Part shown: one piece after another, positions 8,842-17,921 of the stretch
How the letters are laid out: each line of letters begins with the position of its first letter
Numbering within the stretch: position 1 is the stretch's first letter
Assembly: GCA_031429035.1 (NCBI GenBank)
Contig: JANOYU010000061.1
Location: 45,895-109,894 of the forward strand
Reading direction: 5' to 3'
Length of the DNA: 64,000 nt
Source: Methylotenera_A sp031429035
GTDB taxonomy: Bacteria; Pseudomonadota; Gammaproteobacteria; Burkholderiales; Methylophilaceae
The notes under the pieces: generated by a model
Databases searched by the model: none
What the model was told of the DNA's origin: nothing
Seen by the model: the letters and a program-made list of their open reading frames with translations, nothing else
Made by a program: the position numbers and the translations under genes

Positions 8842-9192
8842 TTACTTAGCGGCTTCTGGCGCAGCTGGAGCGGCTTCAACAGGTGCAGCTTCTGTCGCGG
8901 CAGCAGGTGCTTCACCAGGAATAACTGGCATAGGTGTGCCGGCCATGGCTTCTGCGTTAATTTTATCTTGCTCTTCTTTGGTGCGGGTAACGCCTGGCAC
9001 TAATTCTTCAGCTGATGGTGTGTAACCGCCCACTGCAGCTTCTGGCGCGGGTGCTGGTGCGGCGGCTGGTGCAGTTTCGGCCGCAGGAGCCGTTTCTGGC
9101 GCTGGTGTTTCTGCTGGCTTTTCGCCACAAGCCGATAACAATAGTGCAGCTAATAATGCTGGAGTTGCTAACAAAACGTTTAAATTTTTCAT
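8842..9192 (-). CDS. Ala/Pro-rich lipoprotein
   Basis: Small secreted lipoprotein of 116 aa, not assigned to a family. The signal sequence ends in the lipobox LLSAC near residues 18-22, so it should be lipidated. The mature chain is mostly Ala, Pro and Glu (APETAPAAETAPAAAPAPAP), a flexible low-complexity spacer. A short ordered patch, YTPSAEELVPGVTRTKEEQDKINAEAM, sits in the middle. A good ribosome-binding purine run lies just upstream of the ATG. Its 3' end shares the terminator with envC. Function unknown. Confidence 0.8.
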   Translation of the reverse strand: MKNLNVLLATPALLAALLLSACGEKPAETPAPETAPAAETAPAAAPAPAPEAAVGGYTPSAEELVPGVTRTKEEQDKINAEAMAGTPMPVIPGEAPAAATEAAPVEAAPAAPEAAK

Positions 9193-9329
9193 ATTATTTC
9201 CTTTAAGTTTTAATGTGACTATGACAAGTTAAACCTGAATAAAGTTTAATGCTAAGCTTTAACGAAGCAAATCTTGCGCCAAACTACAATTGGGGATTGC
9301 CTATGCGAATTTAAAGGGCTAAGTAAAAA

Positions 9330-9701
9330 TTAATTAATAATACTTGCCGAAATAAGTTTGCCTTTGGCATAAGCCTCTGTTTCATATGGGCTGTTGCGAT
9401 AACCCTTGCGGCACGACCAAACATAACGCCACAGCGTCATACCATGCAAAAACTGCGACACATGCGTTAATTCATGCCCAAGCAACTCTATGCCACGCTG
9501 AGTATTTGGTTGATACGCGCCTGCGCGCAAATATATGCAATTTCCCAGTACCACTGCGCCCATATCGCTCCGCAGCCAAAATGGTACATGTCCATCCACA
9601 ATACGTGCACGCTCAAGCACAATGTAGGCAAAAAATGGCTTAAAAATAGTGCGCTCTTGCACTGTTAATGGGCGACCAGCATCAAAAATAAAGCTTAACA
9701 T
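9330..9701 (-). CDS. Small zincin-like (HELTH motif) protein
   Basis: The 123 aa protein carries HELTHVSQFLHG near residue 76, the HExxH zinc-binding motif in the form seen in DUF4157-type domains. Residues before it (VVLGNCIYLRAGAY and the NTQRGIELLGHELTH run) match that fold, and ETEAYAKG near the end resembles the third-ligand region of the family. There is no signal peptide. It may be a metalloprotease or only a structural zinc protein. It lies 6 bp after yjbQ and is likely co-transcribed with it. Confidence 0.7.
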   Translation of the reverse strand: MLSFIFDAGRPLTVQERTIFKPFFAYIVLERARIVDGHVPFWLRSDMGAVVLGNCIYLRAGAYQPNTQRGIELLGHELTHVSQFLHGMTLWRYVWSCRKGYRNSPYETEAYAKGKLISASIIN

Positions 9702-9707
9702 CTAGGC

Positions 9708-10127
9708 TTATTCACCCATCACATGCAGCAACACGCGTCGCGTCATGGCATCAAACCGATGCTCGAACATAAAAATACCTTGCCACTGCCCTAGCGCGAC
9801 TTTACTTTCAATAATCGGAATTGATAAACTGGTTTGCGTGAGCGCGCTACGCACATGCGCAGGCATATCATCACTGCCTTCGGTGGTGTGAATAAACAAG
9901 CTGTCGCCATCGGGCACCAAGCGGTTAAAAAAGGCTTCCATATCTACCAACACATCACTGTCGTAGTTCTCGTTAATCAGCAAACTGGCCGATGTGTGCT
10001 GAATATATAGCGTAAGCAAACCTGTGCTCAAACCCAATGAATTCGTCCATGTCAGCACTTGTGGCGTAATGTCATACAGCTTGCGGCCGTGCGCATTTAT
10101 GCTAATTTGCTTTGTGAATTGCTGCAT
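9708..10127 (-). CDS. yjbQ: YjbQ family protein (UPF0047)
   Basis: The 139 aa protein belongs to the YjbQ/UPF0047 family, some members of which show weak thiamine-phosphate synthase activity; the true role is unclear. Signature stretches are HTSASLLINENYDSDVLVDME near residue 45, HTTEGSDDMPAHVRSAL near residue 80 and LGQWQGIFMFEHR near residue 112. The length is typical. It is the first gene of a two-gene unit with the HELTH protein and faces an SRPBCC gene across about 107 bp. Confidence 0.9.
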   Translation of the reverse strand: MQQFTKQISINAHGRKLYDITPQVLTWTNSLGLSTGLLTLYIQHTSASLLINENYDSDVLVDMEAFFNRLVPDGDSLFIHTTEGSDDMPAHVRSALTQTSLSIPIIESKVALGQWQGIFMFEHRFDAMTRRVLLHVMGE

Positions 10128-10234
10128 AACTATCCTTAATATTTAACCCTTATTATCGTTAGTTTTTAGCATCTGCTCAAGTTGCATTTTTTGGCGCATA
10201 ATTTACTATTACTGCGCAAGTATGGAGCTTTTAA

Positions 10235-10738
10235 ATGACAATTAATGCCGAATTAGATTTGTCTTTTACACGTATTGTTGATGTGCCGCGTGAAAAAATA
10301 TGGGCAGCATGGACAACGCCAGAAAAACTTTTGCCGTGGTTTTGCCCGCTGCCGTGGATAACGGTGGAGTGCGAAATTGATTTGCACCCTGGCGGCAAAT
10401 TTTATACGGTGATGCAATCACCCGAAGGGCAGCGGTTTCCAAATGTAGGTTGTTATTTAGAAATTATTGAAAACCAAAAACTCAGCTGGACCAACGCGTT
10501 GGAACCTGGTTATCGCCCCGTTAATCCACCACAAGCCAGCCCAGGCCATGAATGTGCGGAGTTTTTAATGACGGCATCGATTATCTTGGAAACCGTTGCT
10601 GGCGGTACAAAATACACTGCGCTAGTGAAGCATGCCAATAAACAAGCCCGCACTAAACACGAACAAATGGGCTTTAAAGAGGGTTGGGGCGCATGTCTTG
10701 ACCAGCTGGTTGCAATCATTAAAAAAGGCGTCAACTAA
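10235..10738 (+). CDS. SRPBCC / AHSA1-like domain protein
   Basis: The 167 aa protein has the START-like fold of the AHSA1 (activator of Hsp90 ATPase homologue 1-like) family. The N terminus LSFTRIVDVPREKIWAAWTTPEKL is the hallmark, followed by DLHPGGKFYTVM and a C-terminal helix with GFKEGWGACLDQL. Such proteins bind hydrophobic ligands and their roles are mostly unknown. A GGAG sequence ends 9 bases before the ATG and supports this start. An intergenic palindrome copy follows 10 bp after the stop and may form its 3' end. Confidence 0.85.
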   Translation: MTINAELDLSFTRIVDVPREKIWAAWTTPEKLLPWFCPLPWITVECEIDLHPGGKFYTVMQSPEGQRFPNVGCYLEIIENQKLSWTNALEPGYRPVNPPQASPGHECAEFLMTASIILETVAGGTKYTALVKHANKQARTKHEQMGFKEGWGACLDQLVAIIKKGVN

Positions 10739-10747
10739 AATATATAT

Positions 10748-10788
10748 GATGCCCTGCAAGCCAATATCCATGCGGTCTGTAGGGCATC
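10748..10788. repeat. Intergenic copy of the 39-bp palindrome
   Basis: GATGCCCTGCAAGCC, loop AATATCCATGC and GGTCTGTAGGGCATC form an inverted repeat, one of the best-preserved copies. It sits 10 bp after the SRPBCC stop codon and about 80 bp before the eptA-like gene. Confidence 0.9.
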
Positions 10789-10871
10789 AATAATTAAGGT
10801 ATTTGGTTATAGTTAAATTGGCGCAGTCTAATTTGGTGTAAAATACCTGTCTAATCAAAGCTAACCGCCCT

Positions 10872-12500
10872 ATGAAAATTCTCACTGCACAAAATCGCAA
10901 CATCATTTTAGTTACCTTATTTATTATGATAACGGGTAACTTTGCGCTATGCCGCCGATTGTTAGAAATCTACCCATTAAACGCCGCAAATTTCACGTTT
11001 TTATTGTCACTTTTCTCATTTTTTGCCATTACCACCACTATGTTTTTTTTGGCAATTTGCCACGGTAAATGGGCGCGCTGGTTAATAGCACTATTTGTAT
11101 TTGTGGCTGCGCAAGCGGCTTATTACATGGATCAATTTGGGGTAATTGTAGATACCGAAATGATAGACACCATGTTGCAAACCAATGCGCGCGAGTTTGC
11201 AGGGCTTATCAGCACTAATTTAGTCATGCGCACTTTATTGCTTGGTATTTTGCCTGCTTGGCTAATCATTAAATATTGGCCTGCAATACTTGATTTTAAA
11301 ACCGAATTAAAATCTAAAGGCAAACTATTGCTCATTTTATTGGTGTTAATGGTTGCTGTAGTTGCGCCATTTACAGCAGGTTACGCATCGTTTATTCGAG
11401 AGCATAAAATAACCCGCATGTATGCAAACCCCACTTTTTTTAGCTATTCTGCTATTAAATACATCACGCTAAAATTAAGCTCTAAAACAGTACCCGCTTT
11501 CACCCAAACCTCTGCAGATTCTGTAATAGATAGCCAGCCTAACCACGAGCGCGAATTGATTATTATGGTGGTGGGGGAAACCGCACGTGCCGATCGATTT
11601 TCACTGAATGGCTATAAACGCGAAACTAACCCTGAGCTTAAAAAACAATCAGTTATTAGTTTTAGTAATGTCGCCTCATGCGGCACATCGACATCTATCT
11701 CAGTACCTTGCATGTTTTCTGTACTTACAAGAAAAGAGTTTAATAAAGAAAAAGCTTTATAAATGGAAAACGCTTTAGATGTGCTGGCCAGAAGCGGCGT
11801 AGAGGTGTTGTGGCGCGATAATAATTCTGACTCCAAAGGTGTTGCATTAAGAGTGCAGTATGAAAACTTTCAAAGTCCTACTCTCAACAAATCGTGCGAA
11901 GAAGAGTGCCGCGATATTGGCATGCTGGGTGGGCTAGATAAATATATTGCATCTAAAAAAGATAAAGATATTTTGATTGTGCTGCACATGATGGGCAACC
12001 ACGGGCCAGAATATTACAGAAGATACCCGAAAGCATTCGAGCGCTTTACGCCCATTTGCAAAAGCAGCGATTTACGTGTGTGCTCGCAAGCAGAAATTGA
12101 TAATGCTTACGATAACGCTATTTTGTATACCGATTATTTTTTATCGAATGTCATCGAATTTTTAAAAAAATATGACGATAACTATGAAACAGCCATGCTG
12201 TATGTAAGTGACCATGGGGAATCGCTAGGCGAGCACGGTTTTTACTTGCACGCCGCGCCCTATGCCATTGCGCCAAAAGAGCAAACACACGTGCCAGCAA
12301 TTTTATGGTTTGGGCAAAACTTCGACTACAAACTTGATCAAGCAAAGCCGTATCAAGATTACCCTTTAAGCCATGATGATTTATATTGCATACTGCTAAC
12401 AGGTTTTGAAGTTGAAACAAAAACTTGCCAAGCCTACAAACAAATATTATTTAGTAATACGCACTTGCAATCGCGCTTAGAAGAACGCATTAAAAAGTAA
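10872..12500 (+). pseudogene. eptA: EptA-like lipid A phosphoethanolamine transferase, interrupted by an in-frame TAA
   Basis: The family moves phosphoethanolamine onto lipid A in the inner membrane, lowering polymyxin binding. Two open frames in the same phase, 10872-11762 and 11763-12500, are separated only by one TAA (11760-11762). The first has the membrane part and the start of the catalytic domain (VVGETARADRFSLNGY; the Thr-bearing CGTST at residues 270-274). The second continues it (LDVLARSGVEVLWRDNN, VSDHGESLGEHG). Without the stop it would be about 542 aa, as expected. The second half has an ATG right after the stop, but alone it lacks the nucleophile. Either a genuine nonsense mutation or a sequencing error. 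Confidence 0.85.
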
Positions 12501-12504
12501 GCGA

Positions 12505-13077
12505 TTACCAGCCGTAAGGATAACCGTAACCTAAGCCCAAACCAAAGCGACTGCCGCGCCAATGGCGGCCTGCAGGGCCTATTGGGATTGGGAAACCGCC
12601 ATAAAAGCCGCGCCCATAATAGGCGCCAAAACCTGATCCCCAAAAAGGATCGTAATATTGATTTTGTGCTCGTTCACGCTGCAACTGTTTTTTGGCAGCC
12701 ATTTTTTCTTGCTCGCGCTTGTTCATTTCATCGGCAATTATATTTTGCTTGGCTAGCTCGTTACTTTGCTGAATATAATCCAGCACTTTTGCATCGACAC
12801 CTTTTTTATTTAAATCAAGCACTTGTGTCGATGTTAGCTCGTAACGCGAGTTGCTATTTTTAATTTTGGCCACTATATCATCGCTACTTTTTCCTGCTTT
12901 GCTGTCAGCCACAATTTCATCCAAACTTACCGTAGCCACTGGCGGCGGAATTAGTTTTGCCAATTCTTCTGGGGTAATTCTTTCTACTTTACCTGATTGC
13001 ATGCCGGTGCCAGAACCAGAAGTAGCGCAACCCGCAAGTATAAACAAGGAGAGCATTACAAATATTAAACGTCTCAT
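12505..13077 (-). CDS. Lipoprotein with Gly/Tyr-rich C terminus
   Basis: The 190 aa protein is predicted to be a lipoprotein: a hydrophobic leader ends in the lipobox LAGC near residue 17. The central part (SLDEIVADSKAGKSSDDIVAK and SRYELTSTQVLDLNKKGV) looks like a small helical domain seen in other uncharacterised envelope proteins. It is followed by a charged coiled stretch rich in Lys, Gln and Arg, and a tail rich in Gly, Tyr and Phe (YYGRGFYGGF). Its start overlaps the stop of the upstream lytic transglycosylase by four bases, so the two are co-translated. Function unknown. Confidence 0.75.
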   Translation of the reverse strand: MRRLIFVMLSLFILAGCATSGSGTGMQSGKVERITPEELAKLIPPPVATVSLDEIVADSKAGKSSDDIVAKIKNSNSRYELTSTQVLDLNKKGVDAKVLDYIQQSNELAKQNIIADEMNKREQEKMAAKKQLQRERAQNQYYDPFWGSGFGAYYGRGFYGGFPIPIGPAGRHWRGSRFGLGLGYGYPYGW

Positions 13078-14009
13078 TTTGAACTCACTTTCTTTAAAGC
13101 AGGCGATGCGCCTGTAATGCTAGCATCAAAATCATGGCGCTTGGTTTGGTATAAGGCCATCACTTTTTTAACATAGCCGCGCGTTTCTTTATATGGTGGT
13201 ATGCCCTTATACTTGTCAACAGCGCCCTCACCCGCATTGTAGGCGGCCACAGCTAATGTGACATCACCACGAAAATACGACAGCAACCAGCGCAAATACG
13301 CAACCCCACCTTTAATATTTTGGCTAGCGTTGTAAGCGTTTTTTACATTAAATCGGTCGGCTGTGGCAGGTATCAGTTGCATCAAACCATGCGCATCGGC
13401 GTTAGATTTTGCGTTAATCTTAAAGTTAGATTCAGCGGTAATAATTGATAACACCAATTTGGCATCGACTTTGTACCAATCAGCAATAGTGCCAACCAAA
13501 TCAAGCACCCAGCGCTTATTTTTAGGCAACTTAGCCACGTAATCATCAATGCCTTGTGCGCCTTTAAAATCGTTAAACGCTAGCACTGGTGGGCGCTCTG
13601 GGGCAACTGCCTCTAACACGCACAGCGGCGTATCGTTAGTTTTAATCTCAATAGTTTCTAACATTTTTTGCGCTTCATAATGGCCATGGGTAGACGCTAT
13701 ACCAAATAAATTGGCGGCATAATCGCGGTTAGCTGGCACACCACGGCCAAATGCATACAACATGCCTAGCCTGTACACGCCTTCTGCGCTGCCATAGCGC
13801 GCCGCCTCGCAATACAAATTGGCAGCTTGCCATGCCGAGTCACTACTTTTTTCATCTGAGACTAAAATGCTAGCGCGCTCGAGTAAATCTTTAATAATCG
13901 GCGGTTCATTATCAAAAATCTCCAACTCGGTTTGGCTATAGGCATAGCTAAATTGGCTTGCAAAAACTAAGCCAACCATTAAAAAACACCGTGTTAGATG
14001 ACGATACAA
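13074..14009 (-). CDS. Lytic transglycosylase with Sel1-like repeats
   Basis: Predicted periplasmic murein-cleaving enzyme of 311 aa. After a signal peptide (ending near SYAYS) there are Sel1/TPR-like units (AARYGSAEGVYRLGMLYAFGR, about residues 70-120). An SLT domain follows from about residue 175. The catalytic Glu is in ITAESNF, followed by AHGLMQLIPATADRF, GGVAYLRWLL and LAVAAYNAGEGAVDKY, the standard family-1 motifs. It is 7 bp downstream of clpB and overlaps the next lipoprotein gene by four bases. Confidence 0.9.
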   Translation of the reverse strand: MYRHLTRCFLMVGLVFASQFSYAYSQTELEIFDNEPPIIKDLLERASILVSDEKSSDSAWQAANLYCEAARYGSAEGVYRLGMLYAFGRGVPANRDYAANLFGIASTHGHYEAQKMLETIEIKTNDTPLCVLEAVAPERPPVLAFNDFKGAQGIDDYVAKLPKNKRWVLDLVGTIADWYKVDAKLVLSIITAESNFKINAKSNADAHGLMQLIPATADRFNVKNAYNASQNIKGGVAYLRWLLSYFRGDVTLAVAAYNAGEGAVDKYKGIPPYKETRGYVKKVMALYQTKRHDFDASITGASPALKKVSSK

Positions 14010-14016
14010 ATTTGCT

Positions 14017-16608
14017 CTATTTCACTGCTTTATTAAACGTCATTTTGCCTGCCTTATAATCTATTACGACAGTATCTTTGGCCATAAAATTCCCTGCCAA
14101 AATTTCACGTGCCAACGGGTTTTCAATCTCACTTTGAATCGCCCGTTTTAGCGGCCGTGCGCCATATACTGCATCAAAACCTGCGCTGGCAATTTCGTTA
14201 AGCGCTGCCGCACTGATGGCCACATCAATATCCATCGCATGCAAGCGCTGGGTGAGTAATTGCAGCTGAATGCCCGCAATTAATTTCACGTTTTCTACAT
14301 CTAGGCTATGAAAAACGACCACCTCATCAATGCGGTTGACGAACTCTGGCCTAAAGTGGGTTTTTACTTCGCCCATCACTGCCAACTTTACTACTTGATA
14401 ATCTTGGTCGGCCATATTTTGTATCATTTGACTGCCCAAATTGCTGGTCATAATAATTACCGTATTTTTAAAGTCCACGGTACGGCCTTGACCATCAGTC
14501 AGGCGGCCATCGTCCAACACTTGCAACAATACATTAAAAACATCGGGGTGCGCTTTTTCAATTTCATCTAGCAAAATCACGCTATAGGGTTTGCGCCGCA
14601 CCGCTTCGGTCAGCGCACCGCCTTCTTCATAGCCCACATAGCCAGGCGGCGCACCTATCATGCGCGATACGCTGTGTTTCTCCATATATTCAGACATATC
14701 AATACGAATTAAATGGTCCTCAGAATCAAACATAAAGCCTGCCAACGCTTTGCAAAGCTCGGTTTTACCCACGCCAGTTGGACCTAGGAATAAAAAACTG
14801 CCATAAGGCTTATTTGGGTCGCTCAAGCCACTGCGGCTTCTACGAATCGCGTCAGAAACCAGCCGCACTGCTTCGTCTTGACCAACCACGCGTTCATGCA
14901 ATTTGCCTTCCATTTTTAGCAATTTTTCGCGCTCGCCTGTCATCATTTTGGCTACAGGAATACCCGTTGCGCGGCTTACTACCTCTGCAATTTCGTCCGC
15001 GCCAACTTCAGTGCGCAACATTTTATGCTTGGTTTTTGTGCTATTTTCTTCTACGCTTGAAGCGTCTTTTAATTGCGCCTCTAGCGCGGGTAATTGGCCA
15101 TATTGCAACTCGGATACTTGCTGCCATTCGCCTTTACGGGTGGCTTCTTCCATCTCAAACTTAATTTTTTCAATCGCCTCTTTTATGTGCGCGCTGCCTT
15201 GCACTTGGGCTTTTTCGGCTTTCCAAATCTCTTCTAAATCGGCATACTCTTTTTCTAATTTGGCAATTTCGTCTTCTATCAAACCAAATCTTTTAAGTGA
15301 AGCTTCATCTTTTTCGCGGCGCACCGCTTCGCGCTCAATTTTAAGTTGGATGGCTCTGCGCTCAAGCTTATCTAGACTTTCTGGCTTGCTATCAATTTCC
15401 ATTTTAATTTTAGAGGCCGCTTCATCAATCAAATCGATGGCTTTATCTGGTAAAAAACGGTCGGTAATATAACGATGCGATAGCTCAGCCGCTGCCACAA
15501 TGGCAGGGTCGGTAATTTCTACACCATGGTGTAACTCGTACCTTTCTTGCAGGCCGCGCAGAATGGCAATGGTCGCTTCCACCGTTGGCTCGTCAACCAA
15601 TACTTTTTGGAATCTTCGCTCAAGCGCAGCATCTTTTTCAATGTATTTTCGGTATTCATCTAATGTTGTAGCACCCACACAATGCAGCTCGCCACGCGCT
15701 AGAGCGGGCTTCAGCATATTGCCTGCGTCCATCGCGCCCTCAGTTTTGCCAGCACCAACCATGGTATGAATTTCATCAATAAAAACAATCGTTTGGCCTT
15801 CATCCTGCGCTAGCTCTTTTAGTACACTTTTTAACCGCTCTTCAAAATCGCCGCGGTATTTAGCACCTGCCAACAACGCTGCCATATCTAAAGACAGCAC
15901 TTTTTTGTTTTTGAGTGATTCTGGCACTTCACCATTCACAATACGCTGTGCCAAGCCTTCAACAATCGCAGTTTTACCCACGCCAGGTTCACCAATTAAC
16001 ACTGGGTTATTTTTAGTGCGGCGACCTAATATTTGAATGACACGGCGAATTTCATCATCGCGCCCAATCACTGGGTCCAGCTTGCCAAGGAGTGCGCGTT
16101 CAGTTAAATCTAGCGTGTACTTTTTAAGCGCTTCGCGATTATTTTCGGCATCTGCACTATCATTAGTATCACCGCCACGAACCGCATGGATACTGGCCTC
16201 CAGAGCACCTTTTGTTAAGCCATTTTGCTTCAATAATTTGCTTGTTTCACCTTTATCATCCGCCAACGCAAGCAAAAACAGCTCGCTGGCAATGTATGCA
16301 TCGTTGCGCTTTTGCGCCAGTTTATCGGTGATATTGAGTATATTATTGAGATCGCGCGAAATGGCAATTTCGCCATTGCTTTGCGGCGATTTTGGTAGAT
16401 TTGCCAGCGCAGTATTTAAGCCAGTTTTTAGCGCGTTTATTTGCACACCCGCTTTTAACAACAGCGATGCAGTGCCGCCATCTTCTTGATTAAGCAGTGC
16501 TAATAATAAATGTGGTGGCTCAATCGCGGTATTATCTGCGCCCAGCGCAATACTTTGCGCGTCGTTAATCGCCTGTTGAAATTTAGTGGTGAGTTTATCA
16601 AAGCGCAT
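14017..16608 (-). CDS. clpB: ATP-dependent disaggregase ClpB
   Basis: Hexameric AAA+ chaperone that works with DnaK to rescue aggregated proteins after heat stress. The 863 aa protein is full length. It has an N-terminal Clp repeat domain (MRFDKLTTKFQQAINDAQ), a first ATPase with GEPGVGKTAI near residue 206, a long coiled-coil M domain (about residues 400-530), and a second ATPase with GPTGVGKTEL near residue 604, then the ClpB C-terminal domain. The linker near residue 138 (A-L-E-A-S-I-H-A-V-R-G-G) is encoded by sequence matching the dispersed palindrome. No clear heat-shock promoter was identified upstream. Confidence 0.98.
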   Translation of the reverse strand: MRFDKLTTKFQQAINDAQSIALGADNTAIEPPHLLLALLNQEDGGTASLLLKAGVQINALKTGLNTALANLPKSPQSNGEIAISRDLNNILNITDKLAQKRNDAYIASELFLLALADDKGETSKLLKQNGLTKGALEASIHAVRGGDTNDSADAENNREALKKYTLDLTERALLGKLDPVIGRDDEIRRVIQILGRRTKNNPVLIGEPGVGKTAIVEGLAQRIVNGEVPESLKNKKVLSLDMAALLAGAKYRGDFEERLKSVLKELAQDEGQTIVFIDEIHTMVGAGKTEGAMDAGNMLKPALARGELHCVGATTLDEYRKYIEKDAALERRFQKVLVDEPTVEATIAILRGLQERYELHHGVEITDPAIVAAAELSHRYITDRFLPDKAIDLIDEAASKIKMEIDSKPESLDKLERRAIQLKIEREAVRREKDEASLKRFGLIEDEIAKLEKEYADLEEIWKAEKAQVQGSAHIKEAIEKIKFEMEEATRKGEWQQVSELQYGQLPALEAQLKDASSVEENSTKTKHKMLRTEVGADEIAEVVSRATGIPVAKMMTGEREKLLKMEGKLHERVVGQDEAVRLVSDAIRRSRSGLSDPNKPYGSFLFLGPTGVGKTELCKALAGFMFDSEDHLIRIDMSEYMEKHSVSRMIGAPPGYVGYEEGGALTEAVRRKPYSVILLDEIEKAHPDVFNVLLQVLDDGRLTDGQGRTVDFKNTVIIMTSNLGSQMIQNMADQDYQVVKLAVMGEVKTHFRPEFVNRIDEVVVFHSLDVENVKLIAGIQLQLLTQRLHAMDIDVAISAAALNEIASAGFDAVYGARPLKRAIQSEIENPLAREILAGNFMAKDTVVIDYKAGKMTFNKAVK
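16179..16209 (-). repeat. Palindrome-family match inside clpB
   Basis: On the coding strand GTGCTCTGGAGGCC and AGTATCCATGCGGTTCG follow the element with several changes. It is read A-L-E-A-S-I-H-A-V-R, the usual frame. ClpB proteins have a helix of the same length here, so this is replacement or convergence rather than insertion. Confidence 0.5.
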
Positions 16609-16668
16609 ACGGCCTCCATCATTAGCTTAAAACTAATGTGGGGCACTTTTGGTAGGTTTCAATACAAT

Positions 16669-17874
16669 TTATTTAGTTAGTGGCACTATTTGCAACCCAT
16701 CTGCTTGTGTGTTCCACACTAAATAAGGTGCGTTTTTATTTTGTAACAAAAATGGATAATCGACTTTTTGGCTGCTGCTGGCAAGGGTTTTGGCCTCATC
16801 CCAACTTCTGCCACCATCTGTCGATTGCATGCCAAAAATACTGCTTTTTCCATCTTTAATCTCTCGCCAAACCAGCCAGACACTCTCGCCTATGCTTAAT
16901 AAACTTGGGTGTCCCGCTTGCTTGCTGTTATCACCAAATTTTTTGGCTGGGCTGCTGGCCCACGCCACGCCATCCATGCGACTGTAGTACAAGCCTGGTT
17001 TCTTGTCGTTACCATCAAAATAGGCCATGTGGTAACCCCACCAAGCGTTATTTTTTTGGTTTGGCTCTGCGCCTTCGCCGCCAGATGCAATCGCCGCACC
17101 GTGATGCGGGCAGCCATCAAGTACCCAATGCCCAAAAGTGGCGCGATGTAGCTGTGGTTTTGCGCCAGCTTTGGGAATCTCGGCAATGTTATGGTCGCGC
17201 TCACTGCCTTCAAACACATGCCGCCAAAGCGCCACTGTCGTACCATCGGGCTTATTGGTGGTGACAATACGGCAGCATTCGCAGCTGCTATCGGCTAACT
17301 TTTGCTCTTGCGCAAAACTAGCGCCTTTATCTGTAGAAACCGCATAATAAATGGCTGCCCCATCATACTTTTTTCCTGCTGCTTTGGCAGCCAACAAATC
17401 ACGTTTATCTACCCAAGTCACTGTAATATCGCCATTAGTTGCTACATTGAGTGAATCAAAACGGTGGGTAATTTCGGCTCTATCATGGTGAACGATATAA
17501 GGCTTTTCAAAACTTTTACCACCGTCAATTGACCTTGCAAACCAAATATAGCCCGCATATGGCGTTTTTAAGGTTTCCGTCCAAGTGACGTAGATATTGG
17601 CTCCTAGGGCAGTTATTTTAGGTCGCGCTTCGCCATCTGCGCCTATTTTTTGTGCAGTTTGATTTAGTTTAATTGGCTTGCTAAAAGTTTTGCCTAAATC
17701 GGCACTGTTATCTACCTGCACAAACCCATCGTGCACGCTAGCGCGCCACAGCTTGCCAACATGATCAAATGCCACAGAAACCGCCAATTGACTGGCGGCA
17801 TGCTGGGTATGTGCCTCGTGTGATTGCACGTTAAAGTTTAATAGCAAACAGAATATCAATAAAAAATAACGCAT
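16669..17874 (-). CDS. Exported BNR/sialidase-like repeat protein, Cys/His-rich
   Basis: The 401 aa exported protein (signal peptide about residues 1-18) has a beta-propeller of the sialidase-like type. BNR/Asp-box repeats are visible as NSADLGKTFSKP, SIDGGKSFEKP, STDKGASFAQE and STDGGRSWDEA. It also has possible metal ligands: HEAHTQHAAS at the mature N terminus, SSCECCRIV near residue 196 and CPHHGAA near residue 253. True sialidase activity is doubtful because the Arg triad is not evident. It is downstream of a TonB receptor and a DUF2946-type gene on the same strand, suggesting a role in metal handling (inference). A GC hairpin repeat separates it from the receptor gene. Confidence 0.75.
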   Translation of the reverse strand: MRYFLLIFCLLLNFNVQSHEAHTQHAASQLAVSVAFDHVGKLWRASVHDGFVQVDNSADLGKTFSKPIKLNQTAQKIGADGEARPKITALGANIYVTWTETLKTPYAGYIWFARSIDGGKSFEKPYIVHHDRAEITHRFDSLNVATNGDITVTWVDKRDLLAAKAAGKKYDGAAIYYAVSTDKGASFAQEQKLADSSCECCRIVTTNKPDGTTVALWRHVFEGSERDHNIAEIPKAGAKPQLHRATFGHWVLDGCPHHGAAIASGGEGAEPNQKNNAWWGYHMAYFDGNDKKPGLYYSRMDGVAWASSPAKKFGDNSKQAGHPSLLSIGESVWLVWREIKDGKSSIFGMQSTDGGRSWDEAKTLASSSQKVDYPFLLQNKNAPYLVWNTQADGLQIVPLTK

Positions 17875-17887
17875 TCGTTTTATCCTA

Positions 17888-17916
17888 AAATGGATTCCCG
17901 CCTTCGCGGGAATGAC
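17888..17916. repeat. GGATTCCCG hairpin repeat
   Basis: GGATTCCCGCC, loop TTC and GCGGGAATGAC form a small GC hairpin of a repeat type found scattered in many proteobacterial genomes. Related copies occur at 43418 and 61361. It sits in the gap between the TonB receptor and the BNR protein gene. Confidence 0.8.
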
Positions 17917-17921
17917 AGCTG

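Noticed and set aside
12571..12595. GGCCTGCAGGGCC in the Gly/Tyr-rich lipoprotein gene as an element copy
   Set aside because: Only a short palindromic core, compatible with Gly/Pro/Ala codons; no further similarity.
13921..13955. Match to the palindrome arm (TTGCAAGCCAAT) in the transglycosylase signal peptide
   Set aside because: It is read in a different frame (A-S-Q-F), and only about a third of the element is present; may be chance.
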